Assembly: GCF_033807575.1 (NCBI RefSeq)
Contig: NC_084727.1
Coordinates: 1,054,001-1,118,000 of the forward strand
DNA from: Cydia pomonella
Lineage: Eukaryota > Arthropoda > Insecta > Lepidoptera > Tortricidae
Direction of reading: 5' to 3'
DNA length: 64,000 nt
The notes under the pieces: model-generated
Databases searched by the model: none
Told to the model about the DNA's origin: nothing
The model's input: the letters and a program-made list of their open reading frames with translations, nothing else
Translations under genes and position numbers: made by a program
Shown: positions 41,935-52,674 of the stretch, piece after piece
Layout: every line of letters starts with the position of its first letter
How positions within the stretch are numbered: position 1 is the stretch's first letter

Positions 41935-42408
41935 TCTCCTACAGCTCAAATTTTAAATACAATACCTCTAGGGCGTCTAGTATATTGATATGTTACATTT
42001 TTCAATTGCTTGGTTCAGTTAAATGTAATGCCCGTGTTACTACAACTCTACACCGTGTTTTTTTTATTTCCGTTAATTTTAAGGGTGCATTCCTGAGCTT
42101 AAATTAAGTAACTTTCTCAAAGATACCGGTATTCTAATTAACTCCATTTCAGAGATAATCAATAATTAATTTTTATCTTAACCCCTTCACCTCCCCCCCC
42201 CCCCCCCCCCCCTTCCTTTTCCCCTTCTTTTGCCTTCACGATCGTATACACTTGCCTTAGCGCCTGTTTACATATTGATTAGTGTTTATTACGAGTGTAT
42301 ACATTTGCTACTAAACGTATCTATACTACTAAATACTATCTCGGACGATTGATGTTCGAATTGACATTGATATGTCATAGTTTTCTAAGCTGCCAGCCAC
42401 GGGAGAAG

Positions 42409-42496
42409 TTCAAAAATAAACCGACAGATGTTCAAAAATAAACCGACAGATGTACAAAAATAAACTGACAGATGTTCAAAAATAAACCGACAGATG
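42409..42496 (+). repeat. 22-bp tandem repeat, four copies
   Basis: Unit AAAAATAAACCGACAGATGT plus TC, with single-base differences between copies. Confidence 0.8.
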
Positions 42497-42639
42497 TTGA
42501 TACATATGTAGCAATTTTGCTACATCAGCCAGGTCTGTTTAAGCTTACACGGGCTACATGTTATGTTAAAGTATGTAACTTTACTTTTGAGTGGCATTAA
42601 CGTGAGACACTTCATTCGGTTCTTGTCTGTTTTAATTTT

Positions 42640-42972
42640 TTGTCTTTCAATTATTTATATAAGAATTCAAGCCTTGGAGACCCTCTACATCTCTAAGGAT
42701 AATTTAATACCTTTTTTATAGTTTATCTCTGACACTTAGAGACTTATACATCTCTAAAGAATTTTAGTATTTGTTGTTTTTTTTTTTATCATAGTTTTTT
42801 TGTGTAATTTGACATTTAGAGACAGTATACATCTCTAATAAAGTATTTATTATTTTTATCGATTCCATATTTGTAATTGTTTTTTTGTAATTTTTATTGT
42901 TTGTAAAAATGGACATGTAAAAGTGCCCCTGTGGCCTATTTGCTGAATAAATGTTTGATATTTGATATTTGA
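42640..42972 (+). mobile_element. LINE 3' tail fragment
   Basis: Ends GCTGAATAAATGTTTGATAT TTGATATTTGA, the tail type common in moth LINEs; the preceding sequence repeats AGAGAC...ATACATCTCTAA phrases. No coding part remains. Confidence 0.5.
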
Positions 42973-44336
42973 GCCATACTCTTAGGTGGCCTGCCAGGTG
43001 ATAACCTTGCCGTCCGAATTTCACCTTAAGGGGGTCCCTAACCCCTAACGCCAATGACCTTCGATCTGAATCCCTTAATTCTGTAATGTTTTTTGTAGCT
43101 TATCATATTAACCTTTTGACCGCCAAAGACGTCATATGACGCGCGCGGCTACAGCCCAATATCAACCTTCATGCGTGGCCACAAGGTTCACGATTACGCG
43201 CCGCGTGCGATAGGCGTGGCAACGGCTGAAAGCAGTATAGTATAGCAGCGTACCATATTTACTTCAAAGTTCACTGTCTTCGAGATATTTGGCATCGAAG
43301 TAGAACAATTTTAGGCGAAAACACTGGTTTGCTGGCCATACCTTTGGTGTTAATTAGTTTAAAGTTAAAATCTCTGACCACTTTTTAGAGACGTCTATCG
43401 TCAAGCTCACCATACTTATTAACCTATCGAATGAGCTAATGCTTTTACGGATACTGGAAAGCGATATGTAAACATACTACATACCTATACGAGGCCTGGA
43501 CGTTAGTGAGATGACGATATGAGTTGTGCTGGTGTCCGACTTTATTACCTGCATGTAAATGAGTTTCACATGATTATCCACCTGGTTTCTTGAGCTTAAT
43601 AGTCGCCTCCAAACCTCCCCTTATAGCGACCCCATTCCTCACACAAAGTTTACGTTAAGTTTATATTAGCCTCACTGGATCACTGTTCACTCTGAGTACT
43701 GATAACGTTGGTCACAATCTATAAGAGACACATCATTATTCTAATAACACCATAAGAACGTCCTTGACTTGATCTAAAAGCAAATATCACCCCGCCGTAG
43801 ATTTGTTCGCACACAACCTCCTTTTTCCTACTGTCGTTCTCATCTACCCTCTCAACTTCAGCCTAAAAATCCCAATTACCTAGAAGCGGTTATTTAACTT
43901 AAACGTGACTACTAGCGCCATCTACTCCATGACGTTGGCAAATATTAGCCGGTTCGCAATACGTTCGCGACAACGTCAAAGACGAACCCAAATGTATAGA
44001 TTTTGTAAAATCTTTCACAGCAATCGAGAAACGAAAAGTGTTTTTTAATACGTTCTTTAAAAAATAAAAATAAGTGTTCATTTCTTCCAAAATCCGGCTG
44101 ACCAGAATGGAGATAAAAAATTGAAGAACGGATAGCCGTTTGTCTTATAATTCTATCTATAGTGCAAATGTAGGAGTAACGACTCAAAACTAGTCAAAAA
44201 TCGATAAAAAGCGTCTTAAGCAAATTCGTCTTCCGGTCCTGGGCTACATAAAATGGTCTTTATGGCCCTTATAAATAAAGGTGTTCGGGCTGGCCTAAAG
44301 AAACTACAGTTAATATATATAACACATTATATATTA

Positions 44337-44613
44337 GTACCTGGGCGACGTTTATAACTATTTATTGTAATATGGTGGTGTATAGGTGATAATCTTAACG
44401 AATTTTTTTTACTAAATTGAACTTGTCTAAAACAATAAAAATTAAAATATTATATATAACATATAAATTAATATAACATATAAAAAAAAACAAAAGTTAG
44501 TCACCGGGCGGGATTCGAACCCGTAACACTGGTTGTTTCTTGCCGCCCGCGTCTTAACCCGCTGGACCAGACGGACTGTGGCCAGCAACACGAAATTAGC
44601 GACAATATTCGGC
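44337..44613 (-). mobile_element. SINE family B, copy 2
   Basis: Inverted relative to 32186-32460: AGTACCTGGGCGACG at left, tRNA-like head (GGGATTCGAACCCG box B) at 44512-44570. Confidence 0.75.
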
Positions 44614-44836
44614 GTCGAAAGAAAAACGCATGAAAACTCGAAAACACGCGTTTTCCCAAACATAAGACTAATCTAGATCGATTGTTTACCCCCAAAAACC
44701 CCCATATACCAAATTTCAGCGAAATCGTTACAGCCGTTTCCGAGATCCCTGAAATATATATATATATATATATACAAGAATTGCTCGTTTATAGGTATAA
44801 GATAAAGTGATCGCTAAATTATTGGTTCGTTCCTAG

Positions 44837-44965
44837 GTAATATGAACTTCCCGCCATCTTCAGGCGCCCCGGGAGCGTTCCCGACGGGTGCTCCGCCCTT
44901 CCAGGCCGGCCAGCCGCCGCAGGGCTTCGCGCCGCCGCAGGGCTTCCCCAACAACCCTCCGCCAG
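44837..44965 (+). CDS. TCERG1: TCERG1 exon 6 (PPQGF-rich), first unit of array
   Basis: 129 nt, acceptor CGTTCCTAG, donor GTACAG, phase 1 in and out. Encodes NMNFPPSSGAPGAFPTGAPP, then FQAGQPPQGFAPPQGFPNN, PPP. It is a Pro/Gln/Gly/Phe-rich linker. Its last 78 nt are the founder unit of the 100-bp array that follows. Using this first donor and skipping the array keeps the frame into exon 7. Confidence 0.75.
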
Positions 44966-46547
44966 GTACAGTACCAGCTCCCAACAGGTGCTCCGCCCTT
45001 CCAGGCCGCCCAGCCGCCGCAGGGCTTCGCGCCGCCGCAGGGCTTCCCCAACAACCCTCCGCCAGGTACAGTACCAGCTCCCAACAGGTGCTCCGCCCTT
45101 CCAGGCCGCCCAGCCGCCGCAGGGCTTCGCGCCGCCGCAGGGCTTCCCCAACAACCCTCCGCCAGGTACAGTACCAGCTCCCAACAGGTGCTCCGCCCTT
45201 CCAGGCCGCCCAGCCGCCGCAGGGCTTCGCGCCGCCGCAGGGCTTCCCCAACAACCCTCCGCCAGGTACAGTACCAGCTCCCAACAGGTGCTCCGCCCTT
45301 CCAGGCCGCCCAGCCGCCGCAGGGCTTCGCGCCGCCGCAGGGCTTCCCCAACAACCCTCCGCCAGGTACAGTACCAGCTCCCAACAGGTGCTCCGCCCTT
45401 CCAGGCCGGCCAGCCGCCGCAGGGCTTCGCGCCGCCGCAGGGCTTCCCCAACAACCCTCCGCCAGGTACAGTACCAGCTCCCAACAGGTGCTCCGCCCTT
45501 CCAGGCCGCCCAGCCGCCGCAGGGCTTCGCGCCGCCGCAGGGCTTCCCCAACAACCCTCCGCCAGGTACAGTACCAGCTCCCAACAGGTGCTCCGCCCTT
45601 CCAGGCCGGCCAGCCGCCGCAGGGCTTCGCGCCGCCGCAGGGCTTCCCCAACAACCCTCCGCCAGGTACAGTACCAGCTCCCAACAGGTGCTCCGCCCTT
45701 CCAGGCCGCCCAGCCGCCGCAGGGCTTCGCGCCGCCGCAGGGCTTCCCCAACAACCCTCCGCCAGGTACAGTACCAGCTCCCAACAGGTGCTCCGCCCTT
45801 CCAGGCCGCCCAGCCGCCGCAGGGCTTCGCGCCGCCGCAGGGCTTCCCCAACAACCCTCCGCCAGGTACAGTACCAGCTCCCAGCAGGTGCTCCGCCCTT
45901 CCAGGCCGCCCAGCCGCCGCAGGGCTTCGCGCCGCCGCAGGGCTTCCCCAACAACCCTCCGCCAGGTACAGTACCAGCTCCCAACAGGTGCTCCGCCCTT
46001 CCAGGCCGCCCAGCCGCCGCAGGGCTTCGCGCCGCCGCAGGGCTTCCCCAACAACCCTCCGCCAGGTACAGTACCAGCTCCCAACAGGTGCTCCGCCCTT
46101 CCAGGCCGCCCAGCCGCCGCAGGGCTTCGCGCCGCCGCAGGGCTTCCCCAACAACCCTCCGCCAGGTACAGTACCAGCTCCCAACAGGTGCTCCGCCCTT
46201 CCAGGCCGGCCAGCCGCCGCAGGGCTTCGCGCCGCCGCAGGGCTTCCCCAACAACCCTCCGCCAGGTACAGTACCAGCTCCCAACAGGTGCTCCGCCCTT
46301 CCAGGCCGCCCAGCCGCCGCAGGGCTTCGCGCCGCCGCAGGGCTTCCCCAACAACCCTCCGCCAGGTACAGTACCAGCTCCCAACAGGTGCTCCGCCCTT
46401 CCAGGCCGCCCAGCCGCCGCAGGGCTTCGCGCCGCCGCAGGGCTTCCCCAACAACCCTCCGCCAGGTACAGTACCAGCTCCCAACAGGTGCTCCGCCCTT
46501 CCAGGCCGGCCAGCCGCCGCAGGGCTTCCCCAACAACCCTCCGCCAG
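44888..46547 (+). repeat. TCERG1: 100-bp tandem array of exon 6, 17 units with splice sites
   Basis: Units start at 44888, 44988 and every 100 bp to 46488. Each is 78 nt of exon sequence (GTGCTCCGCCCTTCCAGG ... CCTCCGCCAG) followed by a 22-nt gap GTACAGTACCAG CTCCCAACAG that begins GT and ends AG. The last unit lacks 18 nt (GFAPPQ deleted in frame) and runs into the true intron with GTACATTACT. All 78-nt parts are phase 1 at both ends. Differences are few: GGCCGGCC instead of GGCCGCCC in units 1, 6, 8, 14 and 17, and AGCAGG in the gap before 45888. Because 100 is not a multiple of 3 and no unit has a stop in any frame, all six frames stay open through the array. Confidence 0.9.
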
Positions 46548-46959
46548 GTACATTACTCGTTATTTATGGAAAGTGAAATAAATATTAGTACATTACTATA
46601 GAGGACGGGAAACGAAGGGTTGCAGGCCAAGTAGATATAGACGGCCGAGCGTAGCGAGGTCGGATAGGGAGACGCGGCCGGCAACCCCGTATCCCGCCGA
46701 GATTTGTATAGTGCTTTTCTCAAACTTGTAATGAAATAATAATAAAAAAATAGGATGATGATGATGATGATTGTTTCATGTCCTAATGTGATAGGTTATT
46801 CAGTGCGTGGGGTATTGAAGGGGAACAAAAATCTAATTATTTTGGCGCTACCACGCACGCCATTACACTTTTTTCTTTTCTTTTTCTTTCTTTTTTCTTT
46901 TTTGTGTTTTTGTTGTTACCGAAAGGGGAACGAAAATTTGACGCGCGTAACGACATAAC

Positions 46960-47144
46960 GCGTGTGCGTGTGCGTGTGTGCATGTGTGTGTGCGTGTGTG
47001 CATGTGTGTGTGTGTGCGTGTGTGCGTGCGTGTGTGTGTGTGTGTGTGTGCGTGCGTGCGTGTGTGTGTGTGTGCGCGCGTGCGCGCGCGCGTGTGTGTG
47101 TGTGTGTGTGCGCGCGCGTGCGTGCGTGTGCGTGTGTGTGTGTA
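46960..47144 (+). repeat. (TG)n/(TGCG)n microsatellite
   Basis: About 185 bp of alternating purine-pyrimidine TGTGCG and GTGCGCGC sequence, prone to form Z-DNA. ORFs here are artefacts. Confidence 0.9.
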
Positions 47145-47332
47145 TTATATTATGGAATAGTGATCTATGTGCCAAATTTGAACTCATTTGCAAATGATTT
47201 AGTGGTCGCTATAATTTTGTGATTTGCAATATCCTCATGCATTAAAAAAATGCAAAGTAACCTAAAAGTAAAAAAATAAAAACCGGACAAGTGCGAGTCG
47301 GACTCGCCCACCGAGGGTTCCGTACTTTGTAG

Positions 47333-47538
47333 CAGGGATCGGAACCGGCTTTTTGCAAAAACATCGAAATAACCGTATATTTCGGTTTATTTTATACTCT
47401 AAATGTAGGACTCAGTTGTGTTTTCAGATAACGACTTCGTATTACTAGATTGCCTAATTAGAAATGAAGTAATTAACAAAGAACGAAAAAATACCGTTTT
47501 CGTTTCCATACAAAAAAATACCGGTTTTACGATCCCTG
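47333..47538 (+). mobile_element. hAT-type MITE (CAGGGATCGGAACCGG family), copy 2
   Basis: 8-bp duplication CTTTGTAG at 47325-47332 and 47539-47546. It sits inside a fragment of the dispersed CGGACTCGC element. Confidence 0.85.
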
Positions 47539-47879
47539 CTTTGTAGTATTTTTTGTTATAGCGGCAACAGAAATACATCATCTCACAGTGTTTTATAGAA
47601 GCCAAAAAAGTAACATCGCCATTTTATTCCAAATTACTGTAGTTTAGATCATTACAAACGCGAGACTAAAACTCCCGCGTTTCTAATATATGTAGTTTTT
47701 GAGAGATACATTTTTGAAAATCTTGTCTGTGACACCCGAAAATTAAGAAAAAATGTATATTTCGCAAATTAAATAAACTTTTCTGTTGTTCAAAGTGTTG
47801 TTGGATGAACCATTCAAAGACATACATTTAGAGGTAATTACGATCTCTCTAGGTATATTTGTTACAAAGATATTAATTA

Positions 47880-48143
47880 AAAAAAAATATATATTATAGG
47901 ACATTATTACACAAATTGACTAAGTCCCACAGTAAGCTCAATAAGGCTTGTGTTGAGGGTACTTAGACAACGATATATATAATATATAAATATTTATAAA
48001 TACTTAAATACATAGAAAACACCCATGACTCAGGAACAAATATCCATGCTCATCACACGAATAAATGCCCTTACTAGGATTTGAACCCGGGACCATCAGC
48101 TTCGTAGGCAGGGTCACTACCCACTAGGCCAAACCGGTCGTCT
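47880..48143 (-). mobile_element. SINE family C, copy 2
   Basis: Nearly identical to 39362-39614, tRNA-like head at 48075-48143. Confidence 0.8.
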
Positions 48144-48365
48144 AAAAATTAATTATTTTATTGTTTTTTTTTTCCATGTTCCGCCGTAGTAGGACTATGG
48201 GTTGTTATAATAAATAAATAGTTTTAGATTTTTATTGTGTACAATTTATAATTATAATTAAGTGAATTATTAGCGGCTCGTCAACCATAGTAGACGTTTA
48301 TGAATAAGAAGGTTAGTTTACAGGAAGAAAATAAGTCCCTTAATATGATTTTTGAATTCGCACAG

Positions 48366-48590
48366 GTTTCAACAATCCACCCGGCTTCGCCGGCGTACCC
48401 GGCGGGCCGGGCGGGCCCGGCGGTCCGGGCGCGCCCGGAGGCCCGGGCCCGGCGCCGGGCGGGCCGGGCGCGCCGGGCGGCCCGGGCCCGGGCGGCTTCC
48501 CGGGCGCGTGGGGCGGCTGGGGCGGCTGGCCGCCGCCGCTCGTCGCGCAGCCGCCGCCCAACTTGGCCAACGCTAACGTACCTAATGCTG
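48366..48590 (+). CDS. TCERG1: TCERG1 exon 7 (collagen-like Gly/Pro, Trp-rich)
   Basis: 225 nt, acceptor TTCGCACAG, donor GTGAGT, phase 1 in and out. Encodes FNNPPGFAGVPGGPGGPGG, then PGAPGGPGPAPGG and on, then AWGGWGGWPPPLVAQPPP and NLANANVPNAG. Extremely GC-rich (GGGCCCGG runs). The Gly-Gly-Pro tract is low-complexity and probably disordered. The WGGWGGW motif could serve as an aromatic binding patch. Placement rests on phase, splice sites and position between clear TCERG1 exons. Confidence 0.75.
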
Positions 48591-48771
48591 GTGAGTAAAC
48601 GAACTTTTTTTTTACTCCAACCGCCAAAGCTGTCATCAGAAAATAAAATTATCGTTTAACCCCCTCGAGAACCTTGATCTGGAACACCCGTAGCTATAGG
48701 TGCTCTAAGTTCATCTAATCTATCGAAGCTCTCTTGGCCTGGGTCAATTTTCCCAGCTTTTCCTTGTTGAG

Positions 48772-48975
48772 ATGGGATCGGAAACCGGTATTTTTTGTAT
48801 GGGAACGAAAACGGTATTTTTTCGTTCTTTGTTATTTATTTCATTTCTAACTAGGCAATCTAATAATACGAAGTCGTTATCTAAAAACACAGTTGAGTTA
48901 CACATTTGGAGTATAGAATAAACCAAAATATATCATTATTTCGAAGTTTTTGCAAAAAACCGGTTCCGATCCCTG
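48772..48975 (-). mobile_element. hAT-type MITE (CAGGGATCGGAACCGG family), copy 3
   Basis: Inverted relative to copies 1 and 2: GGGATCGGAAACCGGTAT at left, CCGGTTCCGATCCCTG at right. The outermost left bases have diverged. Confidence 0.8.
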
Positions 48976-49028
48976 TATTATACAACTATACGTGGGTAAT
49001 ACTGAAAGTTTCTGGAATGAGCCATTAG

Positions 49029-49216
49029 GTGAGTCCACACAGTGAGCGAGCGAGCACGTACGCGCGAGGCAATTTCCTCGCGCACAAACCGGCCAGTGTA
49101 GACGTGCCTCGGCCGAGGCGGTGCGGGCGTTTTCCTCGGCTGAGGCACGTCTACACTGGCCGGTTTGTGCGTGAGGAAATTGCCTCGCACGTATGCTCGC
49201 TCTGTGTGGACCCGCC
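49029..49216. mobile_element. Foldback MITE (GTCCACACAGTGAGCGAG), copy 2
   Basis: Arms of about 90 bp: CAATTTCCTCGCGCACAAAC and its complement, GTAGACGTGCCTCGGC and its complement, ends GTCCACACAG / CTGTGTGGAC. Confidence 0.8.
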
Positions 49217-49474
49217 TTATGTTTATTTGTTGAAAATTTAACTCATTGTCTATTTTTTTAGACACAATTTGTTCGGTGATGATTTGTATTTTAGGAACGC
49301 TCTTTGAAAATGATACGCCAGGGATTTTTTAAGATTCCAGAAACTTTCAGTATGACCTAAGTACACGCCTTAGTAGGTACGTTCATATCTTGCTTGGGGC
49401 AATTTTTTTTACCTCAAGTATATTACGGTCAGAGGCTTAAATGTTATAGAATAGAATAGAATCATTTATTTATA

Positions 49475-49684
49475 ATAGGGACCGTGCGCGTTGGAGGGTC
49501 TGCCATCTTCTGGCCTGAATCGGAACAATAAACATGTACATGTACACGTCACGTGTTTTCTTGTGCATAGTAGGTTCTGCCATCTTGTGGGCTACATCGG
49601 AACAATAAACATCACATGTACGCCTCGCGCCAAAAATCTGACGGCTCCTGTGCTGCCTCCTACAGTTCATGCACGCTCCCTATA
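49475..49684 (-). mobile_element. MITE with TATAGGGA ends, copy 2
   Basis: Inverted copy of 18734-18944, high identity throughout. Confidence 0.75.
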
Positions 49685-49743
49685 CTGAGAGCGATTATGG
49701 GATCCCTTGCTTTTACGCTAAAAATCACCTAAGAAAACTTTTC

Positions 49744-50202
49744 CTAAAGGACCATGGGCAACTTTGTATGGAGCCTGGACCCAACGCCAACAGAAATGAG
49801 AGTAAGGTCATTAGATAGGTATTTCTATGCAGTTCATTTTGTTCTATGGGCACCAAGCGGAATTCCATTGCAGAACTGAGATATTGGTATTTTAGCCAAA
49901 ATGTCGTCACCCTTATTACCTAGGCAATAGAGTCCAAGTAAGTAAATTAATTACTGCAGGGTAGATGTTCGCGCACCGCCGGGCGAGCACACTGAATGAT
50001 TTGCCGCGCTGGCCCGGCGGTGGACTATATTGCCTAGGTAATAAGGGTGACGACATTTTGACTAAAATACCAATATCTCAGTTCTGCAATGGAATTCCGC
50101 TTGGTGCCCATAGAACGAAATGAAGTACATAGAAATACCTATCTAATGACCTTACTCTCAACTCTGTTGGTATTGGGGCCATTTTGACGCGTAGTCCTTT
50201 AA
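49744..50202. mobile_element. Foldback element, ~190-bp inverted ends, copy 2
   Basis: Reverse orientation relative to 26431-26887, same ends (TAAAGGACCATG / AGTCCTTTA) and same GC-rich centre. Confidence 0.85.
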
Positions 50203-50300
50203 TAAAACAGCCGGCAACTATATAGGACAAAATATTGTCAATTTTTTTATTAAAAGCCATTTGATACCATTTCTATCCACATTCAGAAAAGTTAACCTAT

Positions 50301-50807
50301 ATACACCGTGTTTTTATTGAATTGCGTTAACTCCGGGGTTTCGGTAAGTACGTTTAAGGAAACTAAATGGCATAGTTAATTTTCACAAAAGTATGTAGTA
50401 GTGGGACGTATATAGGCTAAATTATTATTATTATTATATTTTACTATTTTTATTTTTATAAAAAGTAACTAAATGTTGCATATGGCGTTGTTGTAACACG
50501 GGCATTACATTTAACTCAACCAAACAATTGAAAACTGTGATATATCAATGTAAATTTCTAACATCGATCGTCCGAGATAGTACGTACGTTAGCAGCAAAT
50601 GTATGAACTCGCACTAAACACTAATCAATAAGTAAACAGGCCCTAAGGCAAGTGTACACGCTCGTAAGGGCCTTATAATATAAAAAAATATGATTGATTA
50701 TCTCCGAAAATGAGTTAATTAGAATATCGGTGTCTTTGAGAAAGTTACTTAATTAAAGCTCAGGAATGTACCCTCGAAATTAACGCAAATCATAAACACG
50801 GTGTATA
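50301..50807. mobile_element. MITE with ATACACCGTGTTTTTATT ends
   Basis: Left ATACACCGTGTTTTTATTG and right AAACACGGTGTAT. Internal sequence (CCTAAGGCAAGTG, GATTATCTCCGAAA) recurs near 31980-32140 and 42110-42290, which are partial copies. Confidence 0.7.
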
Positions 50808-50980
50808 TAGGATAACCTAAGGAAATTCCTGAAAAGTTAACGGTTTCAGAGTTATGACTGATGATAATTATGACTTTACATTATGACTTTCGATAATTAT
50901 GCGAAAGGAAGGGATCAGTTTCCATAAAAATTGCAGTCGATCCGTACCGGCCCCAAGGCTGACTTGTGTGTTGTCCGCAG

Positions 50981-51063
50981 GAGCGGCGGCGGCCGTGCCC
51001 GGCGCCGCGGAGCCGGCCGAGCCACCGCCGGCGCTGCAGCCACCATCGAAGAAAGAAGAAACG
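50981..51063 (+). CDS. TCERG1: TCERG1 exon 8 (Ala/Pro-rich)
   Basis: 83 nt, acceptor TGTCCGCAG, donor GTAAAT, phase 1 in and 0 out. Encodes GAAAAVPGAAEPAEPPPALQ, then PPSKKEET. Because it ends in phase 0, it can only join in frame to the full-length exon 9 and not to the shortened WW2 array copies. Confidence 0.78.
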
Positions 51064-51084
51064 GTAAATACCCTTAATAGTTAT

Positions 51085-52080
51085 TTACGATGATCCGTTT
51101 GCTCTCTGCTGCTCTCTGTCTGAGGCTGTTGCTATCCAGTTTGGGCCAGCGACTGCCGCTAGGTCGGCTGACCAGCGCGTGCGCGGCGTGCCTCTGCCGC
51201 GCTGTCCCGCAGGTCCGGGCCACACCGTGGCTTCCTGTGTCCAACGACCATCCTGCAGTCTTGCCAGATGGCCAGCCCATCTCCATTTTTGCTTTAGTGC
51301 CTGTACTAAAAAATCTAAGAATTTGGTTTTTTCTTTAATTTTCACCTTGCGCACTTTGTCTATTATTTTGATTTTAAGTACTGACCTTTCCATGGCTGAT
51401 TGACATGAACGTATACGTTGCTTGCTATTATTAGTCAGTGGCCATGTTTGCGAGCTATAAGTGAGGTTCTTCAAAAAAGGAGTGTACAGATTTTTAAAGG
51501 GTCGGCAACGCGCATGTAACACCTCTGGAGTTGCAGGCGTCCATAGGCTACGGTGACTGCTTACCATCAGGCGGGCCGTATGCTTGCTTGCCACCGTCGT
51601 GGTATAAAAAAAAAAAAAAAAAACAACTGTCCATAACTTTTTTCTTAATTGATAGAGATAAATCGCTTTAAAAGATTTCTTTTTAGTGCCCAGAACTTTT
51701 TCCACGATATGTTTATTCCACGCTTGATTTTTTCTGGGCCACTGTATGGGTCAAAAGATATCATTTTTCCAAGGTAAATATATGAGTTTACATATTCTAT
51801 GTTAGTTTGACAAACTTTGATGGGCGTTTTTAAACTGTTTGTCATAACTTTAGTCTTGTCAAAGTTCATCTCTAGTCCTATATTTTGGCTTGCTTTATTT
51901 AGGTCGTTGATCATGTACTACACTTTGCGCCTTGATTCTGAAAATAAAATAATATCGTCTGCAAAGCGGAGATGTGTCAAGCGCCGGTGGTTGACAAATA
52001 TACCATGTTGGTCCCAATTCAGTTGATTAAAGGCTAGTTCGAGCACAGCTATAAAAAGCTTCGGCGAAATTGGGTTCATT
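51085..52080 (-). mobile_element. RTE-like LINE reverse-transcriptase remnant
   Basis: The minus strand reads HRRLTHLRFADDIILFSESR (catalytic FADD near 51956-51968), GLEMNFDKTKVMTNS, YIYLGKMISFD and, past the SINE insertion, QTWPLTNNSKQRIRSCQSAM and QKWRWAGHLARLQDGRW. It has at least one stop near 51917 and the SINE insertion at 51499-51623. Dead, 5'-truncated. Confidence 0.8.
51499..51623 (+). mobile_element. SINE family A, 3' fragment, sense orientation
   Basis: GGTCGGCAACGCGCATGTAA ... GTATGCTTGCTTGCCACCGT followed by an 18-nt poly(A). Inserted into the LINE remnant. Confidence 0.8.
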
Positions 52081-52195
52081 TTTTTTTACTATAAAACCTA
52101 AATAAAAATAAATAATACTTTAAACTAATAAAATCATATAGGTAAATAAACCAAAAGTATAAAGCTATTTCAGATACGCCAGCAGCGATACCTTC

Positions 52196-52425
52196 ATACT
52201 CGTACGCGGACACCTTCTCGTAACTCATGAGGCCCTGGTACTTGCTCTGCGCTAAATTCAATTTTTAGTCAATTTTTTTTCTCGATTTTGGCCACCGTAT
52301 CTTGTGGAGACTAACAAGCAACAGTAAGCGGTTTTCGTAGTCTGTGGATGTTGCTATATTAAGGGTGTCACATGTGCGTTTATGACTTATGAAGTAATTG
52401 TTTCTACTATGAAACCTAAAATAAA
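52196..52425 (-). repeat. Segment flanking the WW2 array, left copy, with exon-like antisense piece
   Basis: Shares TCGTAACTCATGAGGCCCTG, TTGGCCACCGTA, GGAGACTAACAAGC and GGTGTCACATG-type phrases with 60425-60615 in the same orientation. On the minus strand part of it reads like a spliced exon: acceptor TGAATTTAG, codons QSKYQGLMSYEKVSAYEYE, donor GTATCG. I do not recognise the protein. Confidence 0.6.
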
Positions 52426-52674
52426 TAATTAGTTTGAGCTATCGTTTTGTTTCGTCGCGAGCGTCAGATCGTGGCGAGCTGTGATTGACCAATTTCATTA
52501 TAGTGAACTAAAACCGTTTCGAAATGAATATTATAGTTGAGTTGGGAGCCCATACATGAAAAAGTACCCAATTAAAGTTTGGTATACGAAATCTTAATTC
52601 GAACATTACAGTCGACAGGTAGAAAAAATATCATAAAATATATACTATACCACAAAATAAAACATGTTCGTCAG

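Larger units (their letters stand above)
40549..44836 (+). other. TCERG1: TCERG1 intron 5
   Basis: 4.3 kb. Contains the GGGGGCGTCC MITE (40602-41140), SINE A split by another insertion (41378-41934), a C-homopolymer (about 42187-42213), a 22-bp minisatellite (42409-42496), a LINE tail (about 42640-42972) and SINE B (44337-44613). 43000-44330 shows nothing I recognise. Confidence 0.7.
46548..48365 (+). other. TCERG1: TCERG1 intron 6
   Basis: Contains a GAT microsatellite (46755-46772), a TG/CG-rich microsatellite (46960-47144), a fragment of the CGGACTCGC element (47277-47329), a hAT-type MITE (47333-47538) and SINE C (47880-48143). Confidence 0.7.
48591..50980 (+). other. TCERG1: TCERG1 intron 7
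   Basis: 2.4 kb. Contains a hAT-type MITE (48772-48975), a foldback MITE (49029-49216), the TATAGGGA MITE (49475-49684), the long foldback element (49744-50202) and the ACACCGTG MITE (50301-50807). Confidence 0.75.
51064..52674 (+). other. TCERG1: TCERG1 intron 8
   Basis: Nearly filled by an antisense LINE reverse-transcriptase remnant (51085-52080) interrupted by a SINE A fragment (51499-51623), then a segment (52150-52425) that is repeated beyond the WW2 array. Ends at the exon 9 acceptor ACATGTTCGTCAG. Confidence 0.75.

Noticed and set aside
44814..46601. Six overlapping ORFs of 520-580 codons on both strands
   Set aside because: They are the 100-bp exon 6 array read in every frame; no unit contains a stop in any frame, so length means nothing. 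Read-through would also break the frame of TCERG1 exon 7.
46837..47222. Cys/Val and Thr/His repeat ORFs
   Set aside because: Translation of the TG/CG microsatellite, not a protein.
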